Source: Liolophura sinensis
Taxonomy: Eukaryota; Mollusca; Polyplacophora; Chitonida; Chitonidae
Reading direction: 5' to 3'
Assembly (NCBI RefSeq): GCF_032854445.1
Contig: NC_088305.1
Span: 14,743,717-14,807,716, forward strand
DNA: 64,000 nt
The notes below the pieces were generated by a model. The model had not been told where the DNA came from. It ran no database searches and was given only the letters and a program-made list of their open reading frames with translations. The first letter of the stretch is position 1, and each line of letters starts with the position of its first letter. Below are positions 1-12,435 of the stretch, in pieces. The position numbers and the translations under genes are program-made.

Positions 1-251
1 AGCAACATTTGTAGAAAATGACACATTATCTCTTCTACGAAGAACATCTGATTTTCTTTGTTTTTTGGTTTGTTGCAGGTGTAAGTTAACAGTGTTTTTT
101 AACGTTTCAGTTGTTTAAAATATGGTAGAACGACATTTGTTTTTCACAGAACGGCATTTTTGTTCTTTTTATTCGAAGACTGTACCCGGAATCACAACAT
201 CTGCTATGTACACTGGCTTTCAACGTGACAAAAAACTGACTGTTTATATTT

Positions 252-494
252 ATGCTTATCCGTCATCTGGTAGGATTTCCTTTGTCGTCACTTATTTTTA
301 ATGTTTTACGCAGAGAAGGCTTGTGTTTGTCCGGGTGTTCTCGGGGCAATGTCAGCGACGTGTGCGAGGCAATCAGTTCGTGCGAACACATTAGCGGCCA
401 TCCTGTTAAGAGTCAAAGCGTGAACGGCGAAGAGATGTGGAAGATTTTGTCCGTCAAAATATCCCTGACAATGAACAAAAAAGGAAAAAATTAG
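252..494 (+). other. Unassigned small open frame, unit 1 only in full form
   Basis: An 80-codon frame with several cysteines (CLSGCSRGN, VCEAISSCEH). The middle 155 bp are absent from unit 2, where the flanks join directly. There is no signal peptide or domain. The frame could be an exon, since a TTTTACGCAG acceptor-like stretch lies at about 304-314, or it could be chance. I do not assign a function. Confidence 0.2.
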
Positions 495-690
495 ACTGTA
501 AACGACGAGAGAAGAACTATAGATACTGGAAGATAGCTAAACCAAGAGGGTAAGGTGGCTAATTTAAAGCCAGCACCATTGTTTGAAAACTCTTAATGTA
601 TTCAAATGGAACGATTGATAACTCTAACTCTGCAGCATGCCGTCAGCTCGATTACAATATCTGCTGCACATTTTAGTGAGAATGTTCTTA

Positions 691-2441
691 CTAAATATGA
701 TAAGGCCCTCGACACTGACTCATGTGTAAGGTACAGACTGTAATAGCGCCCTCGTTGACTCGTGTGTAAGGTTCAGACTGTGATAGCACCGTCTGTGATT
801 CATGTGTATGGTACAAACTGTGATAGCACCGTCTATGAATCATGTGTAAGGTACAAAAGTGATAGCGCCCTTCCTGACTCATGTTTCAGGCGCAGACTGT
901 GATAGCGCCCTCGTTGACTCATGTGTAAGGTAAAGACTGTAATAAGACCCTCGCTGACTCATGTGTAAGGTTCAGACTGTGATCGAGTTCTCGATGACTT
1001 ACCTATAAGGTACAGATTTTGATAACACCATCGCTGCTCCATGTGTAAGGTACAGACTGTGATAACGCCCTCGCTGACTCATGTGTATGGTACAGACTCC
1101 AACAGAACCCTCGCTGACTCATGTGTAAGATACAGACTGTGATAACGCCCTTCCTGACTCATGTGTAAGGTAAAGATTTTGATAGAGCCGTCGCTGACTC
1201 ATGTGTAAGGTACAGACTGTAATAAGACCCTCGTTGACTCACGTGTAAGGTTCAGACTGTGATGCAGTCCTCGCTGACTCATGTGTAAGGTACAGATTTT
1301 CATAACACCATCGCTGACTCATGTGTAAGGCACAGACTGTAATAAGGCTTTCGCTGACTCATGTGTAAGGTTCAGACTGTGATAGATTTCTCGATGACTT
1401 ATCTATTAGGTACAGATTTTGATAACACAATCGCTGCCTCATGTGTAAGGTCCAGGTTGTGGCAGAGACCTTGCTCACTTATGTGTAAGGTACAGACTGT
1501 GAAAGACTCCTTGCTGACTTATGTGTGAGGTACAGACTGTGATAGAGCCGTCGATGAGTCGTGTGTAAGGTAAAGACTTTAACAGCGCAGTCGCTGACTC
1601 ATTTTTAGGATACAGACTGTGATAAAGTCCTCTCTTACTCATGTGTAGTACAGACTGTGATAGCGCCCTCGCTGACTCATGTGTAAGGTACATAATGTGA
1701 TAACGCCCTCACTGACTCATGCGTAGTGTACAGACTGTGAAAGAGACCTCCCTGACTTATGTGTGAGGTACAGATTGTGATAGAGCCGTCGCTGACTCAT
1801 GTGTAATGTACAGACTGTGAAAGAGCCCTCCCTGGCTCATGTGTAAGATAAAGACTTTGATAGCGCCGTTGCTGACTCCTTTGTAATGAACAGACTGTGA
1901 CAACGCCCTCACTGACATGCGTAATGTACAGACTGTGATAGAGCCTTTGATGACTCACGTGTAACGTACAGACTTTGACTGCCCTGTGATAGAGCCCTCC
2001 GTGACTCATGTGTAATGTACAGACTGTGATAGAGTCCTCGCTGACTTACGTGTAATATACTCACTGTGAACATTATGTCGGAGCCCTCTGTGTCTCATGT
2101 GTAAGATACAGACATTGATAGCGCCGTCGCTAACTCATGTGTAAGATACAGACTTTGATAGCGTCGTCGCTAACTCATGTGTAAGGTACAGACTATCATA
2201 GTATAGTCCAGAACTCAGGTGTATGGTACAGACTTTGAGCGAGCCCTCCCTGATTCATGTGTAAGATACAGACTTTGATAGCACCGTGGCTAACTCATGT
2301 GTAAGGTACAGACTGTGTTAGCACCGTCGCTAACTCATGTGTAAGGTACGGACAGTGTTAGGACCATCACTGACTCACGTTTAAGGCAGAGACTGTGATA
2401 ACGCCGTCGTTGCCTCATGTGTAAGGTTCAGACTGTGATAG
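691..2441 (+). repeat. 40-bp satellite array A1 (unit 1)
   Basis: About 43 tandem copies of a 40-bp unit built on TGACTCATGTGTAAGG, GTACAGACTGTGATA and CGCCCTCGC. Copies vary by substitutions and small indels. Short minus-strand frames across it are chance products. Confidence 0.95.
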
Positions 2442-2833
2442 TGGTGCTTTGCATATCTACACCACATGTCCGTCAGTGACTTTTCAGATGGTGGGTTACC
2501 TCCGGTCCTATCCACCGAAAATATACTACCCGTCATCGCATGATTAAAATCTCCCTTAATACGGTTTAAAATAACCAAATAAAATACATCTAACAGCCCA
2601 TGTGTGTATGTGATATATTCTGTCTGCAAGTTAGACAATCAGTTAGTCTTTCACTTGGTCAGTCAGGTTTCTAGTCGGTGTTTTTCTCGACCAGTTACCT
2701 TAGTGTCGTTGGAAACCTAAGTTACGAAAAATGTTTAAAACATTTGATACAGACGGACTTTTGTGACAAAACAAAGACAGGATAGCAGTGTAATAACTGA
2801 TATATCTAACAGATAACCGCGTTGTTGTAAGGT
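2442..2833. other. Unique spacer between the 40-bp arrays, unit 1
   Basis: Non-repetitive, and repeated as a block in unit 2 at 9842-10228. It contains an 'acagacggacttttgtgac' segment (about 2735-2830) that recurs after the second array near 3886-3980, so the two arrays share a common right border. No coding signal is seen. Confidence 0.7.
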
Positions 2834-3888
2834 ACAGTCTCTGACTCATGTGTAAGGTACAGACTGTGATAACGCCGTCTCTAACTCATGTGTAAGGTAC
2901 AGACTGTAATAGCGCCGTCTCTGACTCATGTGTAAGGTACAGATTGTGATAACGCCCTCGTTGACTCATGTGTAAGGTACAGACTGTAATAAAGCCGTCT
3001 CTGACTCATGTGTAATGCACAGACTGTGATAACGCCCTCGCTGACTCATGTGTAAGGTACAGACTGTGATAGCACCGTCTCTGACTCATGTGTAAGGTAC
3101 AGACTGTAATAACGCCGTCTCTAACTCATGTGTAAGGTACAGACTGCGATAACGCCCTCGTTGACTCATGTGTAGGTTACAGACTGTGATAACGCCGTCT
3201 CTGACTCATGTGTAAGATACAGACTGTGATAACGCCCTCTTTGATTCATGTGTAAGGTACAGACTGTGATAGCACCGTCTCTGACTCATGTGTAAGGTGT
3301 AAACTGTGATAGCGCCGTCTCTGGCTCACGTGTAAGGTACAGACTGTGATAACGCCCTCGACCCTGACTCATGTGTAAGGTACAGACTGTGATAGCGCCG
3401 TCTCTGACTCACGTGTGAGGTACAGGCTGTTATAGCGCCGTCTCTGACTCACTTGTAAGGTACAGACTATGATAGCACAGTCTCTGACTCACGTTTATGG
3501 TACAGACTGTGATAACGCCCTCGACCCTGACTCATGTGTAAGGTACAGACTGTGATAGCGCCGTCTCTGACTCACGTGTGAGGTACAGGCTGTTATAGCG
3601 CCGTCTCTGACTCACGTGTAAGGTACAGACTATGATAGCACAGTCTCTGACTCACGTTTATGGTACAGACTGTGATAACGCCCTCGCCACTGACTCATGT
3701 GTAAGGTACAGACTGTGATAACGCCCTCCCTAACTCATGTGTAAGGTACAGACTGTGATAGCATCGTCTCTCACTCATGTGTAAGGTACAGACTGTGATA
3801 GCGCCGTCTCTAACTCACGTGTAAGATACAGACTGTGATAACGCCTTCGCCACTGCCTCATGTGCAAGTTACAGACTGTGATAACGTT
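2834..3888 (+). repeat. 40-bp satellite array A2 (unit 1)
   Basis: More homogeneous copies of the same 40-bp family, many carrying CACGTG in place of CATGTG. A higher-order block of about 168 bp (3361-3528) is repeated next to itself (3529-3690). Confidence 0.95.
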
Positions 3889-3989
3889 TAAAACATTTCA
3901 TACAGACGGACTTTTGTGACAAAACAAAGACAGGATGACAGTGTAGTATCTGATATATCTCACAGATAACCGCGTAGTTGTAAAATATA

Positions 3990-5271
3990 TGAATTTTGTG
4001 TACATTTCATTCAGTATGTGAACATCACCTTATTGTCGGTGAACATGTTTTGAATGCTGTCACCACCGATTGATAGATAGATGCCATGCGATGTATGTAA
4101 GGGGTGAATTCCCAAGAATGCAAGAATGTACTGGTGTGTCTGTTGTGCAAACGACAATTTAGGGCTAAATACTGTATGTATGCCTCCTTTCCTCTTATGT
4201 TGATTGACCTTACTTTTCGTCCATGACCTCGTGATGCTACAGTACTGTAAGATCCTATTGTTATACGCTACGCATATCATCCGCCCATCCTGCACGCATC
4301 TTAATCGAATGTGGTGGGGATTCTACACTGATCATACGGCCCATGCGCTGATGCAGGCATCATCCTGTTAGGATCTTACGCCTATCTTGATCGGCCGGTA
4401 TATGTAGTCTCGTTTAGAACGTTTTACGGCACTTTAGCCTTTGCCAACATGATAGCTATAAATTTGACGGGATGTATCTTCAGTTTGTTTACCTGCTAAG
4501 CCAGATCTGATGAAAAAAAATATTACTGGTCTATCATTCGCCTCTCTTACTTATCCCAGCCACTAAATAGGTGAGCTAGCCCAATGGATGGCTTCAGAAT
4601 TTTGCTTTCCCGCTTCTCGGCAAGTATATTAGTCTAGGTGGACATATAAAATTGTTACCGCATTCCCGGATTTAATAAAATTTCTCGCCTAAATCTGTAC
4701 AAGTATTATAAATAAACCATTCATATCACCATGGGTAAGTTTTGTTATAACCGTACACTACATGTATGTTTAGCAGTTTAAATGGCTTCTTCGCCAAATT
4801 GTACTCCGAACAAAATCGTGTATTGTAGGTTATGGTTTTCCATTTAACGAATAATTGTGGAAAAAGCTTAAAGTGGTTATGCCTATTTACATGATCATGT
4901 GTGCATTGGTAACCATGATGGGTTTCAGACTTGCCGGTTTGTGAATTTTGTTTTTCTTTTAGAATAAAGAAGGTTGGTGTCAAGCAACGTGACATTTGTT
5001 ATGCATCAGATGAGTTTATGTGTACATGCTAGTGTTGTCGTAAACCCCTACGCGGATGTTGGTCGGATCCCACGCGTGTGACGTGAATATCTTCCGATAT
5101 GATGCTTTCATAAGAGGATATTCCGCCCACATCCGTGAAATACACAGAAATTTGCAAACCTTGGAGTAAACCGAAATTTGGAACCTTAACAAAAGTGCTC
5201 TGTTTACCTTTAAAAGCTATCAACAAATAAATACTCCCAAGGAATATGGTCTATTAAATTTAAATCTGTTG
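3990..5271. other. Non-coding unique part of duplicated unit 1
   Basis: No exon supported. The block is shared with 11140-12435. The small frames here (4011-4295, 4726-4995, 5029-5226) are not kept open in the duplicate, which argues against coding. Confidence 0.6.
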
Positions 5272-5530
5272 GGGGCCTCCGTGGCTCAGTCGGTTAGCGC
5301 GCTAGCGCAGCGTAATGACCCAGAAGTCTCTAAACAATGCGCTCGCTGTGAGTTCAGGTCCAGCTCATGCTGGCTTTCTCTCCGGCCGTACGTGGGAAGG
5401 TCCTGCAGCAACCTGCGGATGGTTGTGGGTTTCCCCTTGGCTCTGTCCGGTTTCCTCCCACCATAATGCTGGCCGCCGTCATATAAGTGAAATATTCTTG
5501 AGTAAGGCGTAAAACACCAATCAAATAAGG
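5272..5530 (+). mobile_element. tRNA-headed SINE, family 1, full length
   Basis: The 5' tRNA-like head has an A box (GTGGCTCAGTCGGTTAGCGC) and a B box (GTGAGTTCAGGTCC). The body has CCAGCTCATGCTGGC and the tail GTACGG/GTAAGGCGTAAAACACC. A perfect 11-bp target duplication TAAATCTGTTG lies at 5261-5271 and 5547-5557. Short frames over SINEs, here and elsewhere, are not genes. Confidence 0.95.
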
Positions 5531-5785
5531 TAATTAAATTATTAAATAAATCTGTTGTCTTAATGATGTTAGAATGTGTTCTGTTGTTGGAGCACTTTAT
5601 CGTTAAATACAGGATGCATAATTCGTTAATTTAATCTAAAGATCGTCCATGGATTAGACTATTAAATACTCTGTTATAACACCAGAAAACATTCTAGCAT
5701 CGCTAAGATAGGAGACTTTCTCATTACCTTTTGAGATCTCTTGCAATATTCAAAACGCTATACAGTCATCAAGCAAAGTTGGAGG

Positions 5786-5791
5786 TTTATT
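5786..5791 (-). terminator. Candidate polyadenylation signal of the secreted protein gene
   Basis: AATAAA on the minus strand about 330 bp beyond the stop codon. It is the first such hexamer after the repeat exon, and it is conserved in the duplicated copy near 12950. Confidence 0.4.
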
Positions 5792-5879
5792 CATGATTCG
5801 GAGTTCAGTTATATGTAGGTATGACCTACGCCTTCTTGTACTTCTACATAAAGTTGATAGGCACATAAGGTGAGGTGGA

Positions 5880-6116
5880 TGAGTCAGTTGGCAATGGCTC
5901 TTCAGGAAAGCTAGTTAAAACAATTTCACTTGTCCTTTTGGAGGCTCAGTTGGCAATGGATCTTGAGGGAATTTAGTTGAGACAAATGAGTTTTCAGTAG
6001 TCGTTGTGGGAGCTTCAGTTGGCAATGGTTTTTCAGTTGTCATTTTCGGACGTTCAGTTGACAATGGCGAGTCAGGAAAGTGAGTTTTCAGTTGTCATTC
6101 TCGTAGTCTCATTTGG
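5880..6116 (-). repeat. Decayed continuation of the secreted protein's C-terminal repeat
   Basis: Downstream of the TAG the same repeat continues for about 240 bp on the minus strand, with codons for MTTE, ENSF, PLPTE and related units. It is interrupted by stops and length changes. Either the protein used to be longer, or the repeat has spread into the 3' UTR. Confidence 0.6.
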
Positions 6117-7652
6117 CTATGGCGCATCAGGAAAATTAGTTGAGACAAATGAATCTTCAGTTGTCATTTTCGCAGGCTGAGTTGGCAATGGCATGTCAGG
6201 AAAATTAGTTGAGACAAATGAACCTTCAGTTGTCATTTTCGCAGGCTCAGTAGGCAATGGCTCTTCAGTTGTTATTTTTGGAGGCTCAGGAGCGGGCTCT
6301 TTCGGACAAACGGGTTTCTTTTCAGATGACTCCGATGACCTCGACGACTCAGATGACCCCGACGACTCCGACGATCTGGACGGCCTTCGTGGCCTCCAAG
6401 ACTTCCTTCTTCTGTCTGTATGAACAGAATGGACAGGTACACTTATTTGCTTATTTATTTATTGATTTAATTATTAACACCATAGTAAAATAAATCATTT
6501 ATACCCTTTAAGAGTGGAGGCAACCGGAGTGTCAGGCGTAAACCTCCGTCATTTGGCAAGTTACTGACCAACTTTCCCACATGAGACGCAGCGATATGCA
6601 TACAAATTGTCAGGAAACCCCGTTACGCGGGGAGAGCGAGGGAGATAAAGACATTTGGAACACTAAGTAAGAGCACCTTAACAGAACATGATCTTATCTA
6701 TTAATAGGGGGCCTCTGTGGCCGAGGTGGTGAGCGTACCAGCGCGAAGCAATGACACAGGAGTCTCACATCATTGCAGTCACTGTTAGTGGAAGTCCAAC
6801 CATGTTGGCATTTTCTCCCAGCTTACGTGGGAAGGTCTGTCAGCATCCTGATCGTGAGTTTCCACCGGGTTCTGCCCGGATTCCACACACCATAATGCTG
6901 GCCAACATCGAATAAGTAATACACTTTTGATTACCGTGTAAAACACCACTCAAATAAATAAATAAATATCTATAAATCAAGTTTCACAGTACCCGCAGGA
7001 ATTTTTACAACAGCACCAAAATCTGACTCCGACTGGACCATTCATTCACATATAGCACAACATCAGTATACATTGATTTTATTTTCATGCAATAAGTGAG
7101 AAGTTCTGCAGCAACCTGCGGATGGTCGTGAGTTTCCCCCAGACTCTGCCCAGTTTCCTATAACACCAATCAAATAAATAAATAATTTCATTCAGTTTTT
7201 GTTGTAAATGCGCGATTTTCATGTAGTTTTTTTTTTAAGTTTTCATGCAGTAGAAATTTCAACTGAATTAAAATTTTCCTCACTATTTTAGTTAAAATAG
7301 TACTCGTTTAATAAGTACAACATAAGCAAAATGAAAACTACCGCAATGTTTCTGTACATATTCTTTAGTATTTGTTCAGACGTGGAAAATTTTTGGAGGT
7401 GAAAATGTCATAAATTTCCTGATGTGACCACAGAAACAATTTGACAACACCTGGAATCAAACTCTCATCATCTCACGAAGAATTCTGCCTGCGAAGAATT
7501 TTGGTTGGCCACAGCGCTGCGCTTTATATATGTTAATTGCCGGTAGAACGAACTCTGGACGGCTATGGTTACACTAAATCTTTATACTTACGTGCATCTC
7601 CAAGAGAGGCCAGGAGAACAGCCACAGCCAGGATCATCAAAAATCGAGTCAT
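6117..7652 (-). CDS. Secreted Arg/Ser-rich, Thr/Pro/Glu-repeat protein, two exons
   Basis: Exon 1 is 7652-7592, ending GCAC|GTAAGT. Exon 2 is 6415-6117, starting after CATACAG. Together they encode 119 residues. Residues 1-20 (MTRFLMILAVAVLLASLGDA) are a clear signal peptide with a G-x-A cleavage site. Residues 21-34 are basic (HRRRKSWRPRRPSR), 35-52 are SSES/SSR repeats, and 53-119 are a Thr/Pro/Glu repeat of about 23 residues (TEPAKMTTE, SFVSTNFPD). There is one cysteine (57) and no known domain, so an extracellular matrix, mucus or secretion component is only a guess. The stop at 6119 replaces a Leu codon found at the same place in other repeats, and the repeat continues in broken form beyond it. 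The intron holds two SINEs. No homologue is recognised. Confidence 0.72.
6706..6968 (+). mobile_element. SINE family 1 in the intron of the secreted protein gene
   Basis: Full-length but diverged: a GGCCTCTGTGGCC head, an altered B box, and the tail GTAAAACACCACTC plus (AAAT)n. Confidence 0.9.
7097..7185 (+). mobile_element. SINE family 1, 3' fragment
   Basis: Contains GCAGCAACCTGCGGATGGTC and the AACACCAATCAAATAAATA tail. The part between them is deleted. Confidence 0.85.
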
Positions 7653-7730
7653 CTTCCAATCACTGCTGAGGATGATTTAGAGAACGAGAAAACTGACACG
7701 TATGGTAAAGGCAATCCGTCATGGCATATA

Positions 7731-7738
7731 CTTATATA
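7731..7738 (-). promoter_or_regulatory. TATA box of the secreted repeat-protein gene
   Basis: TATATAAG on the minus strand, about 80 bp before the ATG at 7652. This would put transcription start near 7703 and give a 5' UTR of about 50 nt. Position and sequence fit a TATA promoter, and this supports the gene call. Confidence 0.6.
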
Positions 7739-8374
7739 CATAGTCGTGGAATAATAGATAACAAAAGAAACAAAGGGTACAAAGCCTTTTATTCCTTAAA
7801 AGTTATTGTCAAAAGGTATGTTCTAATATAGCAACATTTGTAGAAATTGACACATTATCTCTTCTACGAAGAACATCTGTTTTTCTTTGTTTTTTGGTTT
7901 GTTGCAGGCGTAAGTTAACAGTGTTTTTGAATGTTTCAGTTGTTTCAAATATGGTAGAACGACATTTGTTTTTCAAAGAACGGCATTTTTGTTCTTTTTA
8001 TTCGAAGACTGTACCCGGAATCACAACATCTGCTATGTACACTGGCTTTCAACGTGACAAAAAACTGACTGTTTATATTTATGCTTATCCGTCATCTGGT
8101 AGGATTTCCTTTGTGGAGATTTTGTCCGTCAAAATATCCCTGACAATGGACAAAAAAGGAAAAAATTAGACTGTAAACGACGAGAGAAGAACTATAGATA
8201 CTGGAAGATAGCTAAACCAAGAGGGTAAGGTGGCTAATTTAAAGCCAGCACCATTGTTTGAAAACTCTTAATGTATTCAAATGGAACGATTGATAACTCT
8301 AACTCTGCAGCATGCCGTCAGCTCGATTACAATGTCTGCTGCACATTTTAGTGAGAATGTTCGGACTAAATATG

Positions 8375-9841
8375 ATAAGGCCCTCGCCACTGACTCATGT
8401 GTAAGGTACAGACTGTAATAGCGCCCTCATCGACTCGTGTGTAAGGTTCAGACTGTGATAGCACCGTCTCTGATTCATGTGTATGGTACAAATTGTGATA
8501 GCACCGTCTATAAATCATCTGTAAGGTACAAAAGTGATAGCGCCCTTCCTGACTCATGTTTCAGGTGCAGACTGCGATAGCGCCCTCGTTGACTCATGTG
8601 TAAGGTAAAGACTGTAATAAGACCCTCGCTGACTCATGTCTAAGGTTCAGACTGTGATGCAGTCCTCGATGACTTATCTATAAGGTACAGATTTTCATAA
8701 CACCATCGCTGACTCATGTGTAAGGCACAGACTGTAATAAGGCTTTCGCTGACCCATGTGTAAGGTTCAGACTGTGATGCAGTCCTCGATGACTTATCTA
8801 TAAGGTACAGATTTTGATAACACAATCGCTGCCTCATGTGTAAGGTCCAGATTGTGACAGAGACCTTGCTCACTTATGTGTAAGGTACAGACTGTGAAAG
8901 ACTCCTCGCTGACTTATGTGTGAGGTACAGACTGTGATAGAGCCGTCGATGAGTCGTGTGTAAGGTAAAGACTGTGAAAGAGCCCTCCCTGGCTCATGTG
9001 TAAGATAAAGACTTTGATAGCGCCGTTGCTGACTGATGTTTAATCAACAGACTGTGATAACGCCCTCACTGACATGACTCATTTTTAGGATACAGACTGT
9101 GATTAAGTCCTCTCTTACTCATGTGTATTACAGACTGTGATAGCGCCCTCGCTGACTCATGTGTAAGGTACATAATGTGATAACGCCCTCACTGACTCAT
9201 GCGTAATGTACAGACTGTGAAAGAGACCTCCCTGACTTATGTGTGAGGTACAGATTGTGATAGAGCCGTTGCTGACTCATGTGTAATGTACAGACTGTGA
9301 AAGAGCCCTCCCTGGCTCAAGTGTAAGATAAAGACTTTGATAGCGCCGTTGCTGACTGATGTGTAATCAACAGACTGTGATAACGCCCTCACTGACATGC
9401 GTAATGTACAGACTGTGATAGAGCCTTTGATGACTCACGTGTAACGTACAGACTTTGACTGCCCTGTGATAGAGCCCTCCGTGACTCATGTGTAATGTAC
9501 AGACTGTTTTAGAGTCCTCGCTGACTCACGTGTAATATACACACTGTGAAAATTATGTCGGAGCCCTCTGTGTCTCATGTTTAAGATACAGACATTGATA
9601 GCGCCGTCGCTAACTCATGTGTAAGGTAAAGACTTTGTTAGTATAGTCCAGAACTCAGGTGTATGGTACAGACTTTGAGCGAGCCCTCCCTGACTCATGT
9701 GTAAAATACAGACTTTGATAGCGCCGTGGCTAACTTATGTGTAACGTACGGACTGTGTTAGGACCATCACTGACTCACGTTTAAGGCAGAGACTGTGATA
9801 ACGCCGTCGTTGTCTCATGTGTAAGGTTCAGACTGTGATAG
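8375..9841 (+). repeat. 40-bp satellite array B1 (unit 2)
   Basis: Counterpart of A1, shorter by several units, with some internal blocks repeated (for example 8640-8760 and 8761-8870). Confidence 0.95.
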
Positions 9842-10228
9842 TGGTGCTTTGCATATCTACACCACATGTCCGTCAGTGGCTTTTCAGATGGTAGGTTACC
9901 TCCGGTCCTATCCACCGAAAATATACTACCCGTCATCGCATGATTAAAATCTCCCTAAATAGGGTTTAAAATAACCAAATAAAATTCATCTAACAGCCCA
10001 TGTGTGTGAGTGATATATTCTGTCTGCAAGTTAGACAATCAGTTAGTCTTTCACTTGGTCAGTCAGGTTTCTAGTCGGTGTTTTTCTCGACCAGTTACCT
10101 TAGTGTCGTTGGAAACCTAAGTTACGAAAAGTGTTTAAAACATTTGATACAGACGGACTTTTGTGACAAAACAAAGACAGGATGACAGTGTAATAACTGA
10201 TATATCTCACAGATAACCGCGTTGTTGT

Positions 10229-11043
10229 AAGGTACAGTCTCTGACTCATGTGTAAGGTACAGACTGTGATAACGCCGTCTCTAACTCACGTGTAAGATAC
10301 AGACTGTGATAACACCCTCGTTGACTCATGTGTAAGGTACAGACTGTAATAGCGCCGTCTCTGACTCACGTGTAAGGTACAGATTGTGATAACGCCCTCG
10401 TTGACTCAGGTGTAAGGTACAGACTGCGATAACGCACTCGTTGACTCATGTGTAGGGTACAGACTGTGATAACGCCGTCTCTGACTCATGTGTAATGTAC
10501 AGACTGTGATAACGTCCTCGTTGACTCATGTGTAAGGTACAGACTGTGATAGCACCGTCTCTGACTTATGTGTAAGGTAAAGACTGTGATAGCGCCGTCT
10601 CTGACTCACGTGTAAGGTACAGACTATGATAGCACAGTCTCTGACTCACGTTTATGGTACAGACTGTGATAACGCCCTCGACCCTGACTCATGTGTAAGG
10701 TACAGACTGTGATAACGCTGTCTCTGTCTTACGTGTGAGGTACAGGCTGTTATAGCGCCGTCTCTGACTCACGTGTAAGGTACAGACTATGATAGCACAG
10801 TCTCTGACTCACGTTTATGGTACAGACTGTGATAACGCCCTCGCCACTCACTCATGAGTCAGGTACAGACTGTGAAAACGCCATTGCTGACTCATGTGTA
10901 AGGTACAGACTGTGATAGCATCGTCTCTGACTCATGTGTAAGGTACAGACTGTGATAGCGCCGTCTCTAACTCACGTGTAAGATACAGACTGTGATAACG
11001 CCTTCGCCACTGACTTATGTGTAAGTTACAGACTGTGATAACG
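10229..11043 (+). repeat. 40-bp satellite array B2 (unit 2)
   Basis: Counterpart of A2, about 20 units. It keeps the higher-order pattern near 10600-10850 and the same right-hand border sequence at 11043. Confidence 0.95.
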
Positions 11044-12435
11044 TTTAAAACATTTCATACAGACGGACTTTTGTGACAAAACAAAGACAGAATGACAGTG
11101 TAATAACTGATATATCTCACAGATAACCGCGTTGTTATAAAATATATGAATTTTGTGTACATTTGATTCAGTATGTGAACATCACCTTATTGTCGGTGAA
11201 CATGTTTTGAATGCTGTCACCACCGATAGATAGATAGATGCATGCGATGTGTGTAAGGGGTGAATTCCCAAGAATGCAAGAATGTACTGGTGTGTCTGTT
11301 GTGCAAACGACAATTTAGGGCTAAATACTAAATGTATGCCTCCCTTACCTCTTATGTTGATTGACCTTACTTTTCGTCCATGGCCTCGTGATGCTACAGT
11401 ACTGTCAGATCCTATTGTTATACGCTACGCATATCATCCGCCCATCCTGCACGCATCTTAATCGAATGTGGTGGGGATTCTACACTGATCATACGGCCCA
11501 TGCGCTGATGCAGGCATCATCCTGTTCGTATCTTACGCCTATCTTGAACGGCCGGTATATGCAGTCTCGTTTAGAACGTTTTACGGCACTTTAGCCTTTG
11601 TCAACACGATAGCTATAAATTTGACGGAATGTATCTTCAGTTCGCTTAGCTGCTAAGCCAGATCTGATGAAAAAAAATATTACTGGTCTATCATTCGCCT
11701 CTCTTACTTATCCCAGCCACTAAATAGGTGAGCCAGCCCAATGAATGGCTTCTGAGTTTTGCTTTCCCGCTTCTTGGCAAGTTTATTAGTCTAGGTGGAC
11801 ATATAAAATCGTTACCGCATTCCCGGATGTAATAAAATTTCTCGCCTAAATCTGTACTAGTATTATAAATAAACCATTCATATCACCATGGGTAAGTTTT
11901 GTTATAACCGTACACTACAAGTATGTTTAGCAGTTTAAATGGCTTCTCCGCCAAATTGTACTCCGAACAAAATCGTGTATTGTAGGTTATGGTTTTCCAT
12001 TTAACGAATAATTGTGGAAAAAGCTTAAAGTGGTTATGCCTATTTACATAATTATGTGTGCATTAGTAACCATGACGGCTTTCAGACTTACCGGTTTGTG
12101 AATTTTGATTTTTTTATTCCGAGAGAATAAAGAAGGCTCGTGTCAAGCAACGTGACATTTGTTATAAATCAGATGAGTTTATGTGTGAATGCTAGTGTTT
12201 GTCGTAAAACCCTACGCGGATGTTGGTCGGATCCTACGCGTGTGACGTGAATATTTTCCGATATTATGCTTTCATACGAGGATATTCCGCCCACATCCGT
12301 GGAATACACAGAAATTTGCAAACCTTGGAGTAAACCGAAATTTGGAGCCTAAACAAAAGTGCTCTGTTTACCTTTAAAAGCTATCAACAAATAATTACTC
12401 CCAAGGAATATAGTCTATTAAATTTAAATCTGTTG

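Larger units (their letters stand above)
1..6300. repeat. Segmental tandem duplication, unit 1
   Basis: Matches 7830-13480 almost throughout: the opening AGCAACATTTGTAG block, both 40-bp arrays, the 2.44-2.83 kb spacer, the 3.9-5.27 kb unique segment, one SINE, and the start of the secreted-protein repeats. The unit probably extends left of the window. Array lengths differ, so the offset falls from 7829 at the start to 7164 at the SINE. Confidence 0.92.

Noticed and set aside
691-3888. CRISPR-like array
   Set aside because: Units are contiguous 40-bp satellite copies with no distinct spacers, in a eukaryotic context.
6193-6423. Plus-strand Asp/Ser-rich frame (DDSDDLDDSDD)
   Set aside because: Antisense shadow of the Arg/Ser region of the minus-strand secreted protein, which has signal peptide, splice sites and promoter.
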